Source of the DNA: Cervus elaphus
Lineage: Eukaryota > Chordata > Mammalia > Artiodactyla > Cervidae
NCBI RefSeq assembly: GCF_910594005.1
Contig: NC_057823.1
Location: 99,248,015-99,312,014 of the forward strand
Length of the DNA: 64,000 bases
Reading direction: 5' to 3'
Shown here: positions 11,412 to 22,781 of the stretch, in pieces
How positions within the stretch are numbered: the first letter of the stretch is position 1
Layout: each line of letters starts with the position of its first letter
The notes under the pieces: generated by a model
Told to the model about the DNA's origin: nothing
The model's database searches: none
What the model saw: only the letters and a program-made list of their open reading frames with translations
Translations under genes and position numbers: made by a program

Positions 11412-11694
11412 TTATTGCTTTAAGCACTTTCCTGTTGTCAGTTTCAGAGCTCCTCTATTATGTAGCACATTTAACGTTTTGAATTCTAACGGCATTCTAT
11501 GAGGACTTGCATTGGAAAAGTATCTATATTTTAAGTCATCATAGTAATGATATTTGACAGCTTTCCCATTCAAATCCTTAGGGAATGGCCAGAATCCATA
11601 CAGGTGAATTTCATCACAGAATCTCGTGGCAAGTGTATACATGAGTAGACCTGTGCTGGGCCTTTTGATGGGGACTTTGTTTGTCAGCCAGTAA
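11412..11694 (-). CDS. ST8SIA4: ST8SIA4 last coding exon (polysialyltransferase PST), partial
   Basis: ST8SIA4 is a Golgi type II membrane enzyme that adds alpha-2,8-linked polysialic acid to N-glycans, chiefly of NCAM. The exon encodes 93 complete residues and the stop, matching residues 267-359 of the 359-residue mammalian enzyme. Visible landmarks are YWLTNKVPIKRPSTG at the start (C-terminal part of the sialyl motif region), a Cys at 292 in RFCDE, KYHYYDD (motif III), H331 and E336 in SPHRMPLE (motif VS; His331 is known to be needed for catalysis), and Cys356 near the end. The two cysteines are known disulphide partners of Cys142 and Cys156, which lie in earlier exons. The closest paralogue, ST8SIA2, differs in many of these positions, so the assignment is firm. 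The exon begins with the last base of a split codon (phase 2 intron). The C-terminus reads KCLKQ where human has KCVKQ. The frame is intact, with no sign of a pseudogene. Confidence 0.97.
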
Positions 11695-11728
11695 CTGGGA
11701 AGAAAAAACATACACACAAGAGAAGAAG
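11695..11728 (-). promoter_or_regulatory. Splice acceptor and polypyrimidine tract before the last ST8SIA4 exon
   Basis: On the minus strand the bases before the exon read '...gttttttcttcccag', a strong pyrimidine tract with the AG at 11696-11695. Its position agrees exactly with where homology to the enzyme begins (first full codon Tyr267), which fixes the exon boundary. Confidence 0.9.
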
Positions 11729-12527
11729 TTAGAGAAGCATTCAATATAACCTATAGCAAGCATACTATGTATAAAGCAAATGAAATGTGAAAAGTAACTG
11801 TATAAGTGACATTAAAAAATTGCTGAAGAAGTAATATATTTCTCATGCATTTAGAAAATTGAATGCATTTATTTTATCTTTCTTATCCTTTATTTTCTTG
11901 CTTATTTTGAGGTCACATGAATAGCCAAGGGACCTGGAATGTGAGTATATATTACTGGGGAATCTTGTATTAAAAAGAACTAGAAGAAAACATTTATAGA
12001 ACCTGCAGAGTAGAATCTTCTCAGAAAGGGCTAAACATGACTGCAAAAGCCTTAGTAATTGGGCAGTGATTAAGCAATTTTTTCAGAAAAAGAGGATTTG
12101 AAACTATGCCTACAGGTTTTCAAAATCTTTCATATTTCAATTAAAAATCCAAACATAAATGCTTTGCCTGTACTATACTGACTTATTCAACTCCAATTTC
12201 TAAGTCACATTTTACTAAAGCTAATTAAGAATACTGCCTCAACCCACAGAAGAACAACAACATAGCACAAGTAACAAATATTTGTAAAGCGTTCACTGCT
12301 TATGCCGTTTAAAATATGATTAGATAGAAAAATATTTTTCAATGCTGGTAAGTATTTTATACTATTCTTTTAAAAAGGCAATAAAATACTCCATAATGTT
12401 TGATCCACTTTTGTTGCCAAGCTTTGTTCACCTGAAAAGCATGCACACTCACAAGTTAATCATCACCTCAAACAGGAAAGCCTTCTTGCCACAGTCATAA
12501 TCTTATATGGGATCAGCTCAAGTTAAG

Positions 12528-12776
12528 TACTCTTGCCTGGAAAATCCCATGGATGGAGGAGCCTGGTAGGCTGCAGTTCATGGGGTCGCTAAGAGTCGGA
12601 CACGACTGAGCGACTTCACTTTCACTTTTCACTTTCATGCATTGGAGAAGGAAATGGCAGCCCACTCCAGTGTTCTTGCCTGGAGAATCCCAGAGATGGG
12701 GGAGCCTGGTGGGCTGCCGTCTATGGGGTCGCAACAGAGTCGGACAGACTGAAGTGACTTAGCAGCAGCAGCAGCA
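12528..12776 (+). repeat. Bov-A2 SINE (dimer)
   Basis: Two Bov-A units in tandem joined by a CACTTT-rich linker. The first is truncated (from 'gtactcttgcctgg'). The second starts at about 12644 with 'ggagaaggaaatggcagccc' and ends in an (AGC)n run at 12761-12775. AAGTTAAG flanks it at 12520-12527 and 12777-12784 as a target-site duplication. Confidence 0.93.
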
Positions 12777-12810
12777 AAGTTAAGGAAGAATGTGGATTTT
12801 CTTTGATATA

Positions 12811-13304
12811 AAAAGTTGTCTAGTTACACTGCCAGAGAACTCCTAATCCCAGGGACTATTAATTAGTGAGAACTTCCACAAAGGACTATACCTGCATACA
12901 AAGCTCATTAGCACCCAGCTGCCAACGGCACCCCGTGCAGGACGCCTCTCCCAAACAACAAGCAAGAAAAAAACCCAGAAGCAGTCATCAGCAGATGGGA
13001 TTCCCACAGATGCCCCAAACCATACCACCTCACACAGTCCTGTCCACTGCAGGGGAAAAAGGTAAACTCACCTCCTCCACTAGAATGCAGGCACAAGTCA
13101 CCCCCAGCATGAAGCCAACACAAATCACTGGGCCAACCCTACCCACCGAAGGCAGAAACCAAAAGGGAGAAGGAATGCAACCCTCGAGCCTGGGAAAAGG
13201 AGACCTCAGACGGAGCAAGTTAGGGAAGAAAAAAGACAAGACAGAAATATGGTGCAGATGAAGGAACAAGGCAGAAACTCACAAGATCAAAAGTTGTCTA
13301 GTTA
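12811..13304 (+). mobile_element. L1 5'-end fragment flanked by perfect 16-bp target duplication
   Basis: AAAAGTTGTCTAGTTA occurs at 12811-12826 and again at 13289-13304. The 462 bp between them resemble the 5' UTR and start of ORF1 of ruminant L1 elements ('cctaatcccagggactatta' at 12842-12861; '...gatgaaggaacaaggcagaaac' at the end). A 131-codon open frame from 12866 to 13261 lies inside and covers part of this 5' region; it shows no known domain. No L1 3' UTR or long poly(A) tail is present, which is odd for target-primed insertion. L1 identity is from memory of the family and should be verified. Confidence 0.7.
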
Positions 13305-13670
13305 TGAATTAATTTAATAAATTTTGTTTTTATTTTTGTTTTTATTATTATTTTCTATTCAAGGAAATATATAACTGGATATCCAAATATGCATGTAAGA
13401 TTGTTCTATTCTGGTCATTGCTGTGCTTAAATCCTTTCCTTAGATTTTACATAATGTTTTCTTTTTCTTTTCTAGAAAGTAATTTATGATGTTTTCCTGG
13501 CCGGATCAAATACATCTACACTAATGAATACAAAAACCTAAATTTTGTTTCACTTAATTTGGTTAAAGAAATATTGGACTTTCAAACCTCACTACAAACA
13601 TCCAGAACAGGGAAAATATACTTAGCTGTTATTATTCCTGTTTTTCTTTTTCTTTTTTTCCTTCTTACCC

Positions 13671-13686
13671 GCCCCCCCCCCCCCCA
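13671..13686. repeat. Poly(C) tract
   Basis: A run of about 15 C interrupted only at its left edge by G. It is likely length-variable and error-prone in sequencing. Confidence 0.9.
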
Positions 13687-14236
13687 CTTCTTTGAAACAG
13701 CACTGACCTTTTACATTTTTTATTTTTCTTGTTGGGTAAAGGGCACGTGCTGAATGTGGTGAGCAACGTGAAATGCGTTATGAACTTTCTGTTAACGCAA
13801 GTGTTTTGAGAAAGCATATTCTCAGTAAAGAAGGTTATTAAGGAATTTTCAGAGAAGAACATCTAAGAATTTTCTCAAAACCCAAAGGCATGATCAAACC
13901 CTGTAGCACATATACTGTTAACATCATGAAGAAACCACAGAAGGATTTCGTGCAAGGAGCATAAACTACAGCCTGGAGGCTTTGAAGAAACTTTGATACA
14001 GCCTGCAGCTCTCAGCTCTGAGAAAGCAGGTGTTCCTAAGATGAAATGGTTATTACAGGAAAGTTTTGTGAGCATGACTTGTGTGTGGTTACAAATGTCA
14101 GCTGAGGCAGTTGGTTAGTTTAAAAAGTGCATTTATAAATTTTTAAAGTGAGTGAAGTAAGTTCAGTCAAAAAAAATAATAATAAGATCATTTCCATCAG
14201 GGAATGTCAATTACGAGAAATAGTTTGGCCATATAT

Positions 14237-14440
14237 GGGTTTCCCTGGTGGCTCAGACTGTAAAGAATCTGCCTGCGATTTGGGAGACCCAGGTTCAATG
14301 CCTGGGTCAGGAAGACCCCCTTGGAGAAAGGAATGGCAACCCACTCCAGTATTCTTGCCTGGAGAATTCCAGGGACAGAGGAGGCTGGCGGGCTACCGTC
14401 CGTGGGGTCACAGAGTCAGACATGACTGAGTGACTACACT
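14237..14440 (+). repeat. Bov-tA SINE
   Basis: Starts 'gggtttccctggtggctcag', then the tRNA-like 'caggttcaatgcctgggtca' (14291-14310), then the Bov-A part to 'gactgagtgactacactt'. Two long overlapping frames here are SINE-derived and not genes. Confidence 0.93.
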
Positions 14441-15659
14441 TGGCAGTATACTGGTCATGCTGAATTATCTTATTTCTAAAGTGGGAGAAAAATAGGAGAA
14501 GAAAATGTAATACTATAGCATTTGTATGGGACATCAAGGTCACATTATGTGTAATTACAAGATTATATTATAAATAACCTTTGTGATGTTTGGCTTACAA
14601 CAATTTGAATAATTTTTAAAAAACTGACATTTTTTGAGAAATAATGAAAATAAATAACATCTTACTGATTTCTAGAAAGAAATCACAGGAAAAAAGGCCT
14701 TAATAAATGGCATCAATATGTAACAGATAAATTGAAACAAAATCATCTAAAGCAGGTCAAGAACTAAAGTCATAATTATTACAGTAACATTCTGTGAAAT
14801 TAAAAACAAAAAAAACAAAAAACCATAAGGAGCCAATCCAAACACAATCAGTAAAAATTTGCTGAGTGTTTAATATAGCTCTAATGTTATACTTGAAATT
14901 GTTCAGGCCAACCTAAACTATCAAGATTCAGTATTTGTCCAGGAACACAGTACAATTTTAAAGAATCTGTTGAGTATATTTACTTATATACAAGCTGGCA
15001 TTTAAAAACTATAAATTTCCTGTGAACAGTTCATTGAAATAGACTTAAGTTTTTAACTCTAATTAGGAAAAATGATGGAAAGCAATTAACTGATAAAATA
15101 ATGAACTATTCATACTCCAATTCAGTACAAGCTGTTCTAATTTTTATTTCAAATTCATATCATAGTTTAAAATTCAGTGTTTTCAATTCACCAAATAATC
15201 TAGTTTCCATATATCTATTTCTTTGAAATGAATGCAGAAGAAAAATATTACCTACACTCCAAACACAAATTGATAATTACTGCCACAAGGTGCTGGGTCC
15301 TTTTGTTTCCCTAGCTGTTTTGAATCAATATGTATTAAAACCATTCATAGACATACACAGGATATTTTCTATCAGCTAGGCTCAGTTTTATTTCAGAGAC
15401 TATTAATCCCCCTTTCCCTCCCTTCCTTTCTACTTTACTATTCTAATTCTCTGTCTTGTATGAAACAAACTCACCCTGGATTTGCCGTGTAACTTTCTAT
15501 AGATGTAAAACCTTCCACAGTTTTCACTGCTTCCCAGCAAGGTATCTAATCTACTCTTCCTCCAACACATCAGTCCCAGTTCTTATTTCAAACAAACGCA
15601 ACTTGAAATGCCTTTACTCACGACATTGGTGTGCTATAGAAGGCCAAATTTATTGTCAG

Positions 15660-15745
15660 AAGTTATGGGTGTGAATCCGTAATATAATGCTTTTGAGTCC
15701 TTGGGAAAACTACTTTACTTCTTCAGACTTTGGTTAATACTATTT
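15660..15745 (+). repeat. MIR fragment
   Basis: The core 'gtgtgaatccgt...tgagtccttgggaaaactac' and the following 'ttacttcttcagactttggt' fit the central part of MIR. It is strongly diverged. Confidence 0.45.
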
Positions 15746-15759
15746 AACATATAACATCG

Positions 15760-15944
15760 TTATAGCTCAGATGGTAATAACTGCAATGCAGCAGATCTGG
15801 GTTCGATCCTTGGGCCAGGAAGGTCCCCTGGAGAAGGGAAGGTCTACCCACTCCAGTACTCGAGCCTGGAAAATTCCACAGACAGAGGAGCCTGGTGGGC
15901 TACGGTCCAGGGGGTTGCAAAGAGTCGGACAGGACTCAGTGAGG
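15760..15944 (+). repeat. Bov-tA SINE, 5' truncated
   Basis: Begins within the tRNA-like head ('tatagctcagatggtaataa') and continues through 'gggttcgatccttgggccag' (15799-15818) and the Bov-A unit to 'gagtcggacaggactcagtg'. Confidence 0.9.
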
Positions 15945-16023
15945 AACACAACGTTGTTAGGATAGAGGAAAAGAGGCAGGAAGGACATAAGAACATAGCA
16001 TAAAGCTTGACACACAGTTGGGG

Positions 16024-16213
16024 TGGTGGTTTAGTCACTAAGTCGTGTCCTACTCTTGCAACCCCGTGGACTGTAGCCCGCCAGGCTCCTCTGTCCACGG
16101 GATTCTCCAGGCCAGAATCCTGCAGTGGGTCGCCATGCCCTCCTCCAGGGGATCTTTCTGACCCAGGAATCAACCCACAGTAAGTAACAGTAGTTGAACT
16201 TCCAGGTAGCCCA
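16024..16213 (-). repeat. Bov-tA SINE, reverse
   Basis: Reversed Bov-A unit ('gtggactgtagcccgccagg' at 16066-16085) followed by a degraded tRNA-like portion. It is only about 80 bp from the preceding forward copy, so the two could pair as an inverted repeat in RNA. Confidence 0.9.
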
Positions 16214-16833
16214 CAAAACCCATTCTTCAATCCCGCGCCCACAGACTACCTTCTCCCGGCAGCATCTGAAACTACAAATGGGTTGGATGTGTCATTTCAT
16301 CTCAGTGGTGTGTTTCCTTAGCTGAGAAACAAAACCATCTGACCATATAGATGGCTTTAGGGTTTCCTCTGTTTATAAGATTCGATTGCTGTTTCAAATC
16401 TTCTCTCTCCGAGAAACTGCGTGCTCCCTGAAGCCGCATGAAACTCTTGTTCCAGCTCTAGCTTCCTCCTCCCCATTCTGTTCCCGTTACCTTCTTTAGT
16501 GTTTAATACACTCAAAGCAAATGCATTTGATGACCAATCGATATTATAATGGGTAATCACAAGCTTAAAGTACGGAGTTGAGAGGTCACTGCGGATCTGG
16601 TCTCAGACACATCTCGGCACCACTGAAAACGTCAACTGTCTCTGAACTGTACCAGGCCCAAGCTCACCACCAGCTGTGTTCCGAACAGCATCTGCCAGCT
16701 GCAGCCTCCAGCTCTCAAGGTCTCTCCCTGTAACTACGCAACTATTTCGGATTCCAACCAAGCTTTACTTAACAAACACCCTTACTTCTTGCCAGGTCCG
16801 ATTATAATGATTGATAAACAACTCATGTAACTA

Positions 16834-17045
16834 GGGGCTTCCCTCGCAGCTCAGCTGGTAAAAAATCTGCCTGCAATGCAGGAGACCAGGGTTCAGTTCT
16901 TGGGTTGGGAAGATCCCCTGGGGAAGGGGATGGCGACCCACTCCAGTACTCTTACCTGGAGAATCCCATGGACAGAGGAGCCTGGTGGGCTACAGCCCAT
17001 GGATGTCACAAGAATCGGACACGACTTAGTGACTAAACCACAACC
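16834..17045 (+). repeat. Bov-tA SINE with target duplication
   Basis: The element lies exactly between ACTCATGTAACTA (16821-16833) and ACTCACGTAACTA (17046-17058), a 13-bp target duplication with one C/T difference of the CpG-decay type. It has 'ggggcttccctcgcagctca' at the head and 'aatcggacacgacttagtga' near the tail. Confidence 0.95.
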
Positions 17046-17058
17046 ACTCACGTAACTA

Positions 17059-18470
17059 ACTGCAACCTTGAGATTTTTTCCTTCATAAGCCCCCTCCATT
17101 GTATAGTTCTGTGGTACACAATTCAAGTGTTTCTTGAATATATGTCTCCTGGGCAAATATATGTCTCCTAACAAAGTCCAAATAAACACCTTTTAATTTC
17201 AATTAGGTCTCCATTTCTAAAATTCTGCCTAACATACTTAGTAGATGCTTCTTGATTTTAAAGCCTGCAACACATTCCATTTTACCTCATAATCAATTAG
17301 ATAATAATCACCTCAGGAGCCAAAATATGTGATTGTTTTCAGAAACCCATTTTTTTGAAATAAAAGCAAAAAATATTACATTCAAAGTAGTATTTAACAT
17401 GCTGATGATAGCTCACACTCAACACACTGGCAAACAAGGAATATTAATTTGTATTTATATTTAAACAAAGAAGCCAAAAAGTTTAGAAGTAATATATTTT
17501 TTTCCTCTTAAAATATTATTCTTCCTGAAATCAACCAAGAAAATTTCTAGAAGAATTTGAAGATAGAGAATGAATTCCCACTGTGCCAACAGTTTTAATA
17601 TTATATGCAAAATATCCATTCAAGAGTCCAGAAATTATTTTCTCTGGGATGGGAGGTGGAGTACACCGTCCAGGGTGCCCGTGCATTCTGAGTTCCAATG
17701 AATCTTCTGTATTTCTCCACTCATACTGACCTTCCCGCAACCGAACCTGGAGCTTGGCTCCAGAGGAAGATTCTGTTAAAGGTAAATAATGTGGCTTCTG
17801 GCTGTACAATGTCTGCAGAAATCTCAGACACTATAAAAGAATTCGTCTTCATCGTCTTTGCAGAAGATGTTTGCATCTTACCAATTCTACATTCCACTCC
17901 CCTAAACTAATTCTTTTATAATATCTGAATATTGTATTCAGGGATTGTGTCTTCCACGCTTGTCATTATTTAAGTTCATTGTTAGGAGGAGTATGTGTGT
18001 TCAGATTATAAAGTTTAAGACTTCAAAGCAATCATCCCTGGGCATACTGAAATGGAATATCGCTGCTGTTTTATTTTCAACTATTCAAATTGTCCTTTCA
18101 TTGTATTCCCAGTCTGCAGCATACTACGTAACATGATTCGATTTTAAAAGGGCATAAAACTTATTTTTTTCATAAAACTCTTGTAACCTTTATGATACCT
18201 TTTAGGATTATTGAGACAGCTTGGCTTGTCACAAAACTAAGGTTGGTGATCATTTCTTAAAAAGAAAAGCACTTCACTGAGTTCTCACTGTACTCATTGA
18301 GAATAATTCAGTCCACCATGAATTAATTCTTCTATTATTCCAGAGAAGCAAAAAGTGATGGATCTTATACCTAATTCTTATGTGAGGAAACAAAAGGACA
18401 GAGTAGCATATTTAATGAGATTTGGCAAGATAGGAGTAAAGCCAGGAGTAAGCGATTTATTAAAAGGTAG
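17059..18470. other. Intronic stretch without recognised feature
   Basis: AT-rich intron sequence. Overlapping open frames on both strands around 17530-17910 are unrecognised. A short repeat of 'atatatgtctcct' occurs twice near 17139-17170. Confidence 0.4.
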
Positions 18471-18670
18471 TAACAGTAATAATAATTTGTTTTTTATAAT
18501 GTGCCAGAGACAGTGTTAAGAGCTCCACATCTGTAGCCTTCTTCCTTTAATCCCCACCACAAACCTGTGCGTGTATGTCACAGATGAGGACACCAAGGCT
18601 TGGGGAGGTTCAATCACCAGATTAAGGTCATAGAATTTGAGGATGACAAGCCCACATCGATCTGGCTATG
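18470..18670 (-). repeat. MIR SINE
   Basis: Reads as reversed MIR: 'ataatgtgccagagacagtg' (18498-18517), 'cctttaatccccaccac', 'cacagatgaggacaccaagg' (18579-18598), 'ttggggaggttcaatcacca' and a 'aggtcatagaat' block. It is among the better-preserved MIRs here. Confidence 0.85.
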
Positions 18671-19594
18671 ATGATTTCAATTTCAGCTAAAACAGAATAG
18701 GATTCCTTAGCTTCTACAAAGCCTTCATCTTGGAAAAGAAAGTCCTTAGGAAAATCTGCAACATAGAGTTCACATCAGGAAAATTAAACAACTGCATGGT
18801 GTTTTGGTGATTGAGAGTCTAGTATCAATAGTGATGTGCTTTATGCAAGGAACTTTCTCGGTTTTCTTTGTTTTTTTCAAAGGTAAATAAGAGCTGACCA
18901 GTATAAAGCACCCACTTTTCCACATAAGCACTCTCAAAAGTGTTTGAAGTCAGAAGGTGATTTCATAGTTTCAATATGTAACTTATTTAACCACAGTGAA
19001 AATGCCAAAGGCAGTGACACTGAATCAAAGGATAGGGATTTTCATGCAGATTTGAATAAGGCTTCTTAAAGTATTCTGAAGTGTCATTAAAATGAAAGCA
19101 GGAATTTGCAACCTCAAGAGGTCAAATTTATCAGTAATTTTTTCTGTGTGTCCTTTATATGCAGAGCTCTGTACTGAATAGGTGATAAAAAGAAGACAGA
19201 AAATTCTTTCTGCTGAGTACACAGCAGTATATAGAGTATATTCATAGTATACGTACAGAAAATATTTTATCCACCTTCATAAGTCTAATTCATCCGAGGC
19301 ATAGAGAACTCAGAGTTTGTGAAAAGGAATAGGGTTACTGTCTTGGGCGAATACTCTACATTGTATTCGGTACCTATCTGTTACTTGATGTGTACTATAG
19401 GAATCAGTCTTTTGCCTGATTCTTTGACTCTGAATTCACTGTTCTTTTCATCTGGCCAGGCACACTGTCAGGTTGAGCATAGATATAGGGGTAAGAAACT
19501 CTAGATCCACTTACACTACGTTGGCTTTGCCAAGAGTCTCATGTTTTATCACTGAATGTGCAACTCTTATCATTGTGACATTACTAATTTCACT

Positions 19595-19710
19595 CCATAC
19601 AGTTTCAAAGTACTCTCACATGTTCCACTTAAATCCTGCAACAGATGCTATAGGATATATTACTATCCCTGTTTCACACAGGTGCAGTTAATAGCTCAAG
19701 AAGTAAAAAT
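19595..19710 (-). repeat. MIR fragment
   Basis: The order 'acatgttccacttaaatcct', 'gcaacagatgctataggata', 'ttactatccctgtttcacac', 'agtt...agctcaagaag' follows a reversed MIR with heavy divergence. Confidence 0.5.
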
Positions 19711-19886
19711 AACCCATCCAATTCTGCTCAGTGAATGCTGGTGTTGTTCACTAGCCTGTTGGTATATGTTTTAAAGCAGACACTGGCTAGGGGAGAGAGA
19801 GAGAGTTGCATTTTTGTAGTGCCTGCCAATTTCTGTGGTGTAAATATTCCCATCAGGGCTAATTGCAACCGACTAAGCTGACATCA

Positions 19887-20361
19887 TACTGTAGGGTCCG
19901 TCTAGTCAAAGCTATGGTTTTTCCAGTAGTCATGTATGGATGTGAGCATTGGACTATAAAGAAAGCTGAGCACCGAAGAATTGATACTTTTGAACTGTGG
20001 TGTTGGAGAAGACCCTTGAGAGTTCCGTGGACTGCAAGGAGATCCAACCAGTCCATCCTGAAGAAGATCAGTCATGAATATTCATTGGAAGGACTGGTGC
20101 TGAAGCTAAAACTCCAATACTTGGCCACCTGATGCAAAGAACTGACTCCTTGGAAAAGACCCTGATGCTGGGAAAGATTGAAGGCAGGAGGAGAAGGGGA
20201 CGACAGAGGATGAGATGGTTGGATGGCATCACCGATTCCATGGACAAGAGTTTGGGTAAACTCCAGGAGTTGTGAGGGACAGGGAGGCCTGGTGTGCTGC
20301 AGTCCCTGGAGTCACAAAGAGTTGGACACGACTGAGTGACTGAACTGAACTGAACTGAAGA
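19887..20361 (+). mobile_element. BovB LINE, 5'-truncated 3' end
   Basis: Covers the end of the BovB coding part ('agtcatgtatggatgtgagc' at 19927-19946) and the 3' terminal region, finishing with repeated 'actga' units. TGACATCA stands at 19879-19886 and 20362-20369, a likely target-site duplication. The open frame here carries a premature stop, so the copy is dead. Confidence 0.95.
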
Positions 20362-20694
20362 TGACATCAGTTAGCACTGAGCTGGGGGAGGGATGGCAAA
20401 ATCAGCTCTCCCAAGGCAGTACAAGCCAGCTTCACTGCACTACTGACGGTAGAAAAGAGACGGAAAATAGTCCTCTTGACCTGCAGTCTCATTCCGTTTG
20501 CACAATAAAACTCAACACTAAAGAACCTTGCCTTAGAAAGAATCCCAGGTAGTTATTTATATCCTATTTTCAAAGAGAGAAGATGGAGGTATGACGTGTA
20601 TCTTTGTAAAGATAACTTCACTATATCGTAAGAGGGAAGCGTAACTTTATTATACAAAGCACAGTGCTCTCTTTCTATTTTGATCACGTTATGT

Positions 20695-20970
20695 TTAACT
20701 CAGTGCTGGACACACACTGAGTACTTAGTAAGTGCTCACTTAATGCATTACTTCTGGCCCCTTACAGATCTGCAGTGTTAATGAGATGGAGCACGCACGT
20801 GCTTTGGCCGTCTCCGAGTGACAACAGTCATCAGTGGGAAACTGCAGCAAAAGTTGGCGTCTTGGCTTTGTTTTGTGTTCAGCAAACTATGTGGTCTTGG
20901 GCAAACCACTTAAACTTATTCAGCTTTGGCTTACTTACCAGTAAAATGAGATTCTACATATGGCTTCTCC
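20695..20970 (+). repeat. MIR-like fragments
   Basis: Two pieces resemble MIR: 'gctggacacacactgagtac...aagtgctcacttaatgc' at 20704-20746 (the MIR 3' end) and 'tgtggtcttgggcaaaccac...cagtaaaatgagattc' at 20890-20953 (the MIR core). They may be two separate insertions. Confidence 0.5.
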
Positions 20971-22539
20971 TACACTTAAAGCTCTCATGTGTAAAAGGTC
21001 ACAAATAATACCTGAAATCTGCCTAGGAACATGAGTGTTTGTCCACTAGTAGCAGCAGCCCAACCTTTATGTCTTGCTATTAACTATTAATCATTCCGAC
21101 TTTGATAATGTGTCATGTGACAGACATGCAGCCTCTTCCTTCAACAACATTACCCAGCTCTTTTATAAAAGTCATCCCTGCTGAAAAAACAACATCATTT
21201 CTAGTTTCCTGTAATAGTTGTAATGAGAGAGCAGACGGTTTTATTTGCTCTCCAAATCTCAGTAAAATGATACTTGTTATCTAAAAATGATAAAATCATT
21301 CAGCACAATTTTAAGCATTAATGCTTAAAATCTTGAACTGGCACATGGAGGCTATGGAGGTAAAAAAAAAAAAAAAATAACGTGGACATAACGCTACAGG
21401 CTTTAATGAGTTTCTGTTATAACCCAACTGAATTCTGAAAGACAACTGAGTGTATAATCTAAACTGCCAGAATGAGGAAGTGGTGAGCCCAAAAGGTGAA
21501 ATATTTGCAACATAGAAGAGGGACAGTCTTTTGAAGTATGATGAAGGAATTAAATGAGGTTAATGCTAAGGCGCTTTGTGAATGGTCCTTTTCATGAGGG
21601 ATCAGGTGGCTTTTTGAAAATAAAAAATTACACAAAGTTTACATTTCTCCTCCTAAAATTAAAAGGAAGCCGTGAAATCACTTCTCATAAGACAGGAGTC
21701 TTACAAGAAAAGAAAGAGGAATTAAGAGTAAGTAGAGTAGGTAATCCTAACACTTATCAAAAATGGCTTAGATACTGGCAGGTGAAAATGATAGCAGTGA
21801 TTCATCCATGAGATTTTCCCCTTTACATAAACATTTACTCTAAGCAGGCACTTAGAGATTATACTTCCACATTCTCCAGCAAACCCAAGTGAGGTTTCTC
21901 AATAGAAGTCCATTTTGCTCTACTCCAGTAACAAAATGTAAACAGCTCTTCTAATGGCCTGATGATCTTATTTCAGCTTCATTTGGACTATTTACAAATG
22001 GATATGCCCAGTTTACATCAATAAGTCAGGTGACATTAACCTTCCAGATAGGTCTGGTGCTCAAATCTATTTTAAGAGGAGTAAGGAGCAGCAAATGCTG
22101 GCTATCATCCATTCAATAATAATGTGATCTATAATCCACTAAATAATGTAAAATGCTTACTACCAAAGTGTACAAACTGAACATCAGCCAAAGATCAGAG
22201 TTCTTCTCCAAACCCAGTAAGAATCAGAATCAAGATAGTCATAAGCAAGTTCAAAGAACTTCTTTTAAGCTTTCTCAGCAAGTATAAAAACAACAACATT
22301 TGGGGAAGGTAGTCAAATATAGATCACTATTCTCTATTTTTACTCCTGTCATAAAGTGTCTGGCGCTGAAGAGACAGACCATTTAGAAAGCAACCTTGTC
22401 CTTGGCATGGCGCTATCACTCAATAAAGAACTTTCCATGAGCATGTAAGTTGAGAAAGGGGTTTCCGGCTGAGAGAGGAGTCCCATGAAGGAATATTGCT
22501 GAGACAATGCCAGCAAAGCAGGATTTATGGCCTGTGGTG
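20971..22539. other. Intronic stretch without recognised gene
   Basis: Includes a poly(A) run at 21362-21377. No domain-bearing frame was seen, and no young repeat is present. Confidence 0.4.
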
Positions 22540-22781
22540 GTGGTAATGGTTTAGGTGGTAAGTCACGTCGATGTCCGACTCTTGCGACCCCCATGGACTG
22601 TAGCCTGCAAGGCTCCTCTCTCTATGGGGTTTTTCAGGCAGGAATACTGGAGTGGATAGCCATTCCCTTCTCCAGGGGATCTTTCCAACCCAGGGATCAA
22701 GCTCAAGTTTGATTCTTTGCTTGGAAGATTCTTTACTACTGAGGCAGATTTTTTTTTACTACTGAACCACCAGGGAAGCCC
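22540..22781 (-). repeat. Bov-tA SINE, reverse
   Basis: Reversed Bov-A unit ('catggactgtagcctgcaag' at 22592-22611) and tRNA-like part ending 'ccaccagggaagccc'. An internal duplication of 'tttactactga' separated by a T-run (22732-22765) lengthens it beyond the usual size. Confidence 0.9.

Noticed and set aside
12866..13261. 131-codon open frame that could look like a novel basic, proline-rich protein
   Set aside because: It falls inside the L1 5' fragment and is best explained as 5' UTR/ORF1-derived sequence, not as a gene.
14148..14543. Overlapping frames on both strands around 14.15-14.54 kb
   Set aside because: They are translations of a Bov-tA SINE; near-identical peptides recur at other Bov-tA copies across the window.
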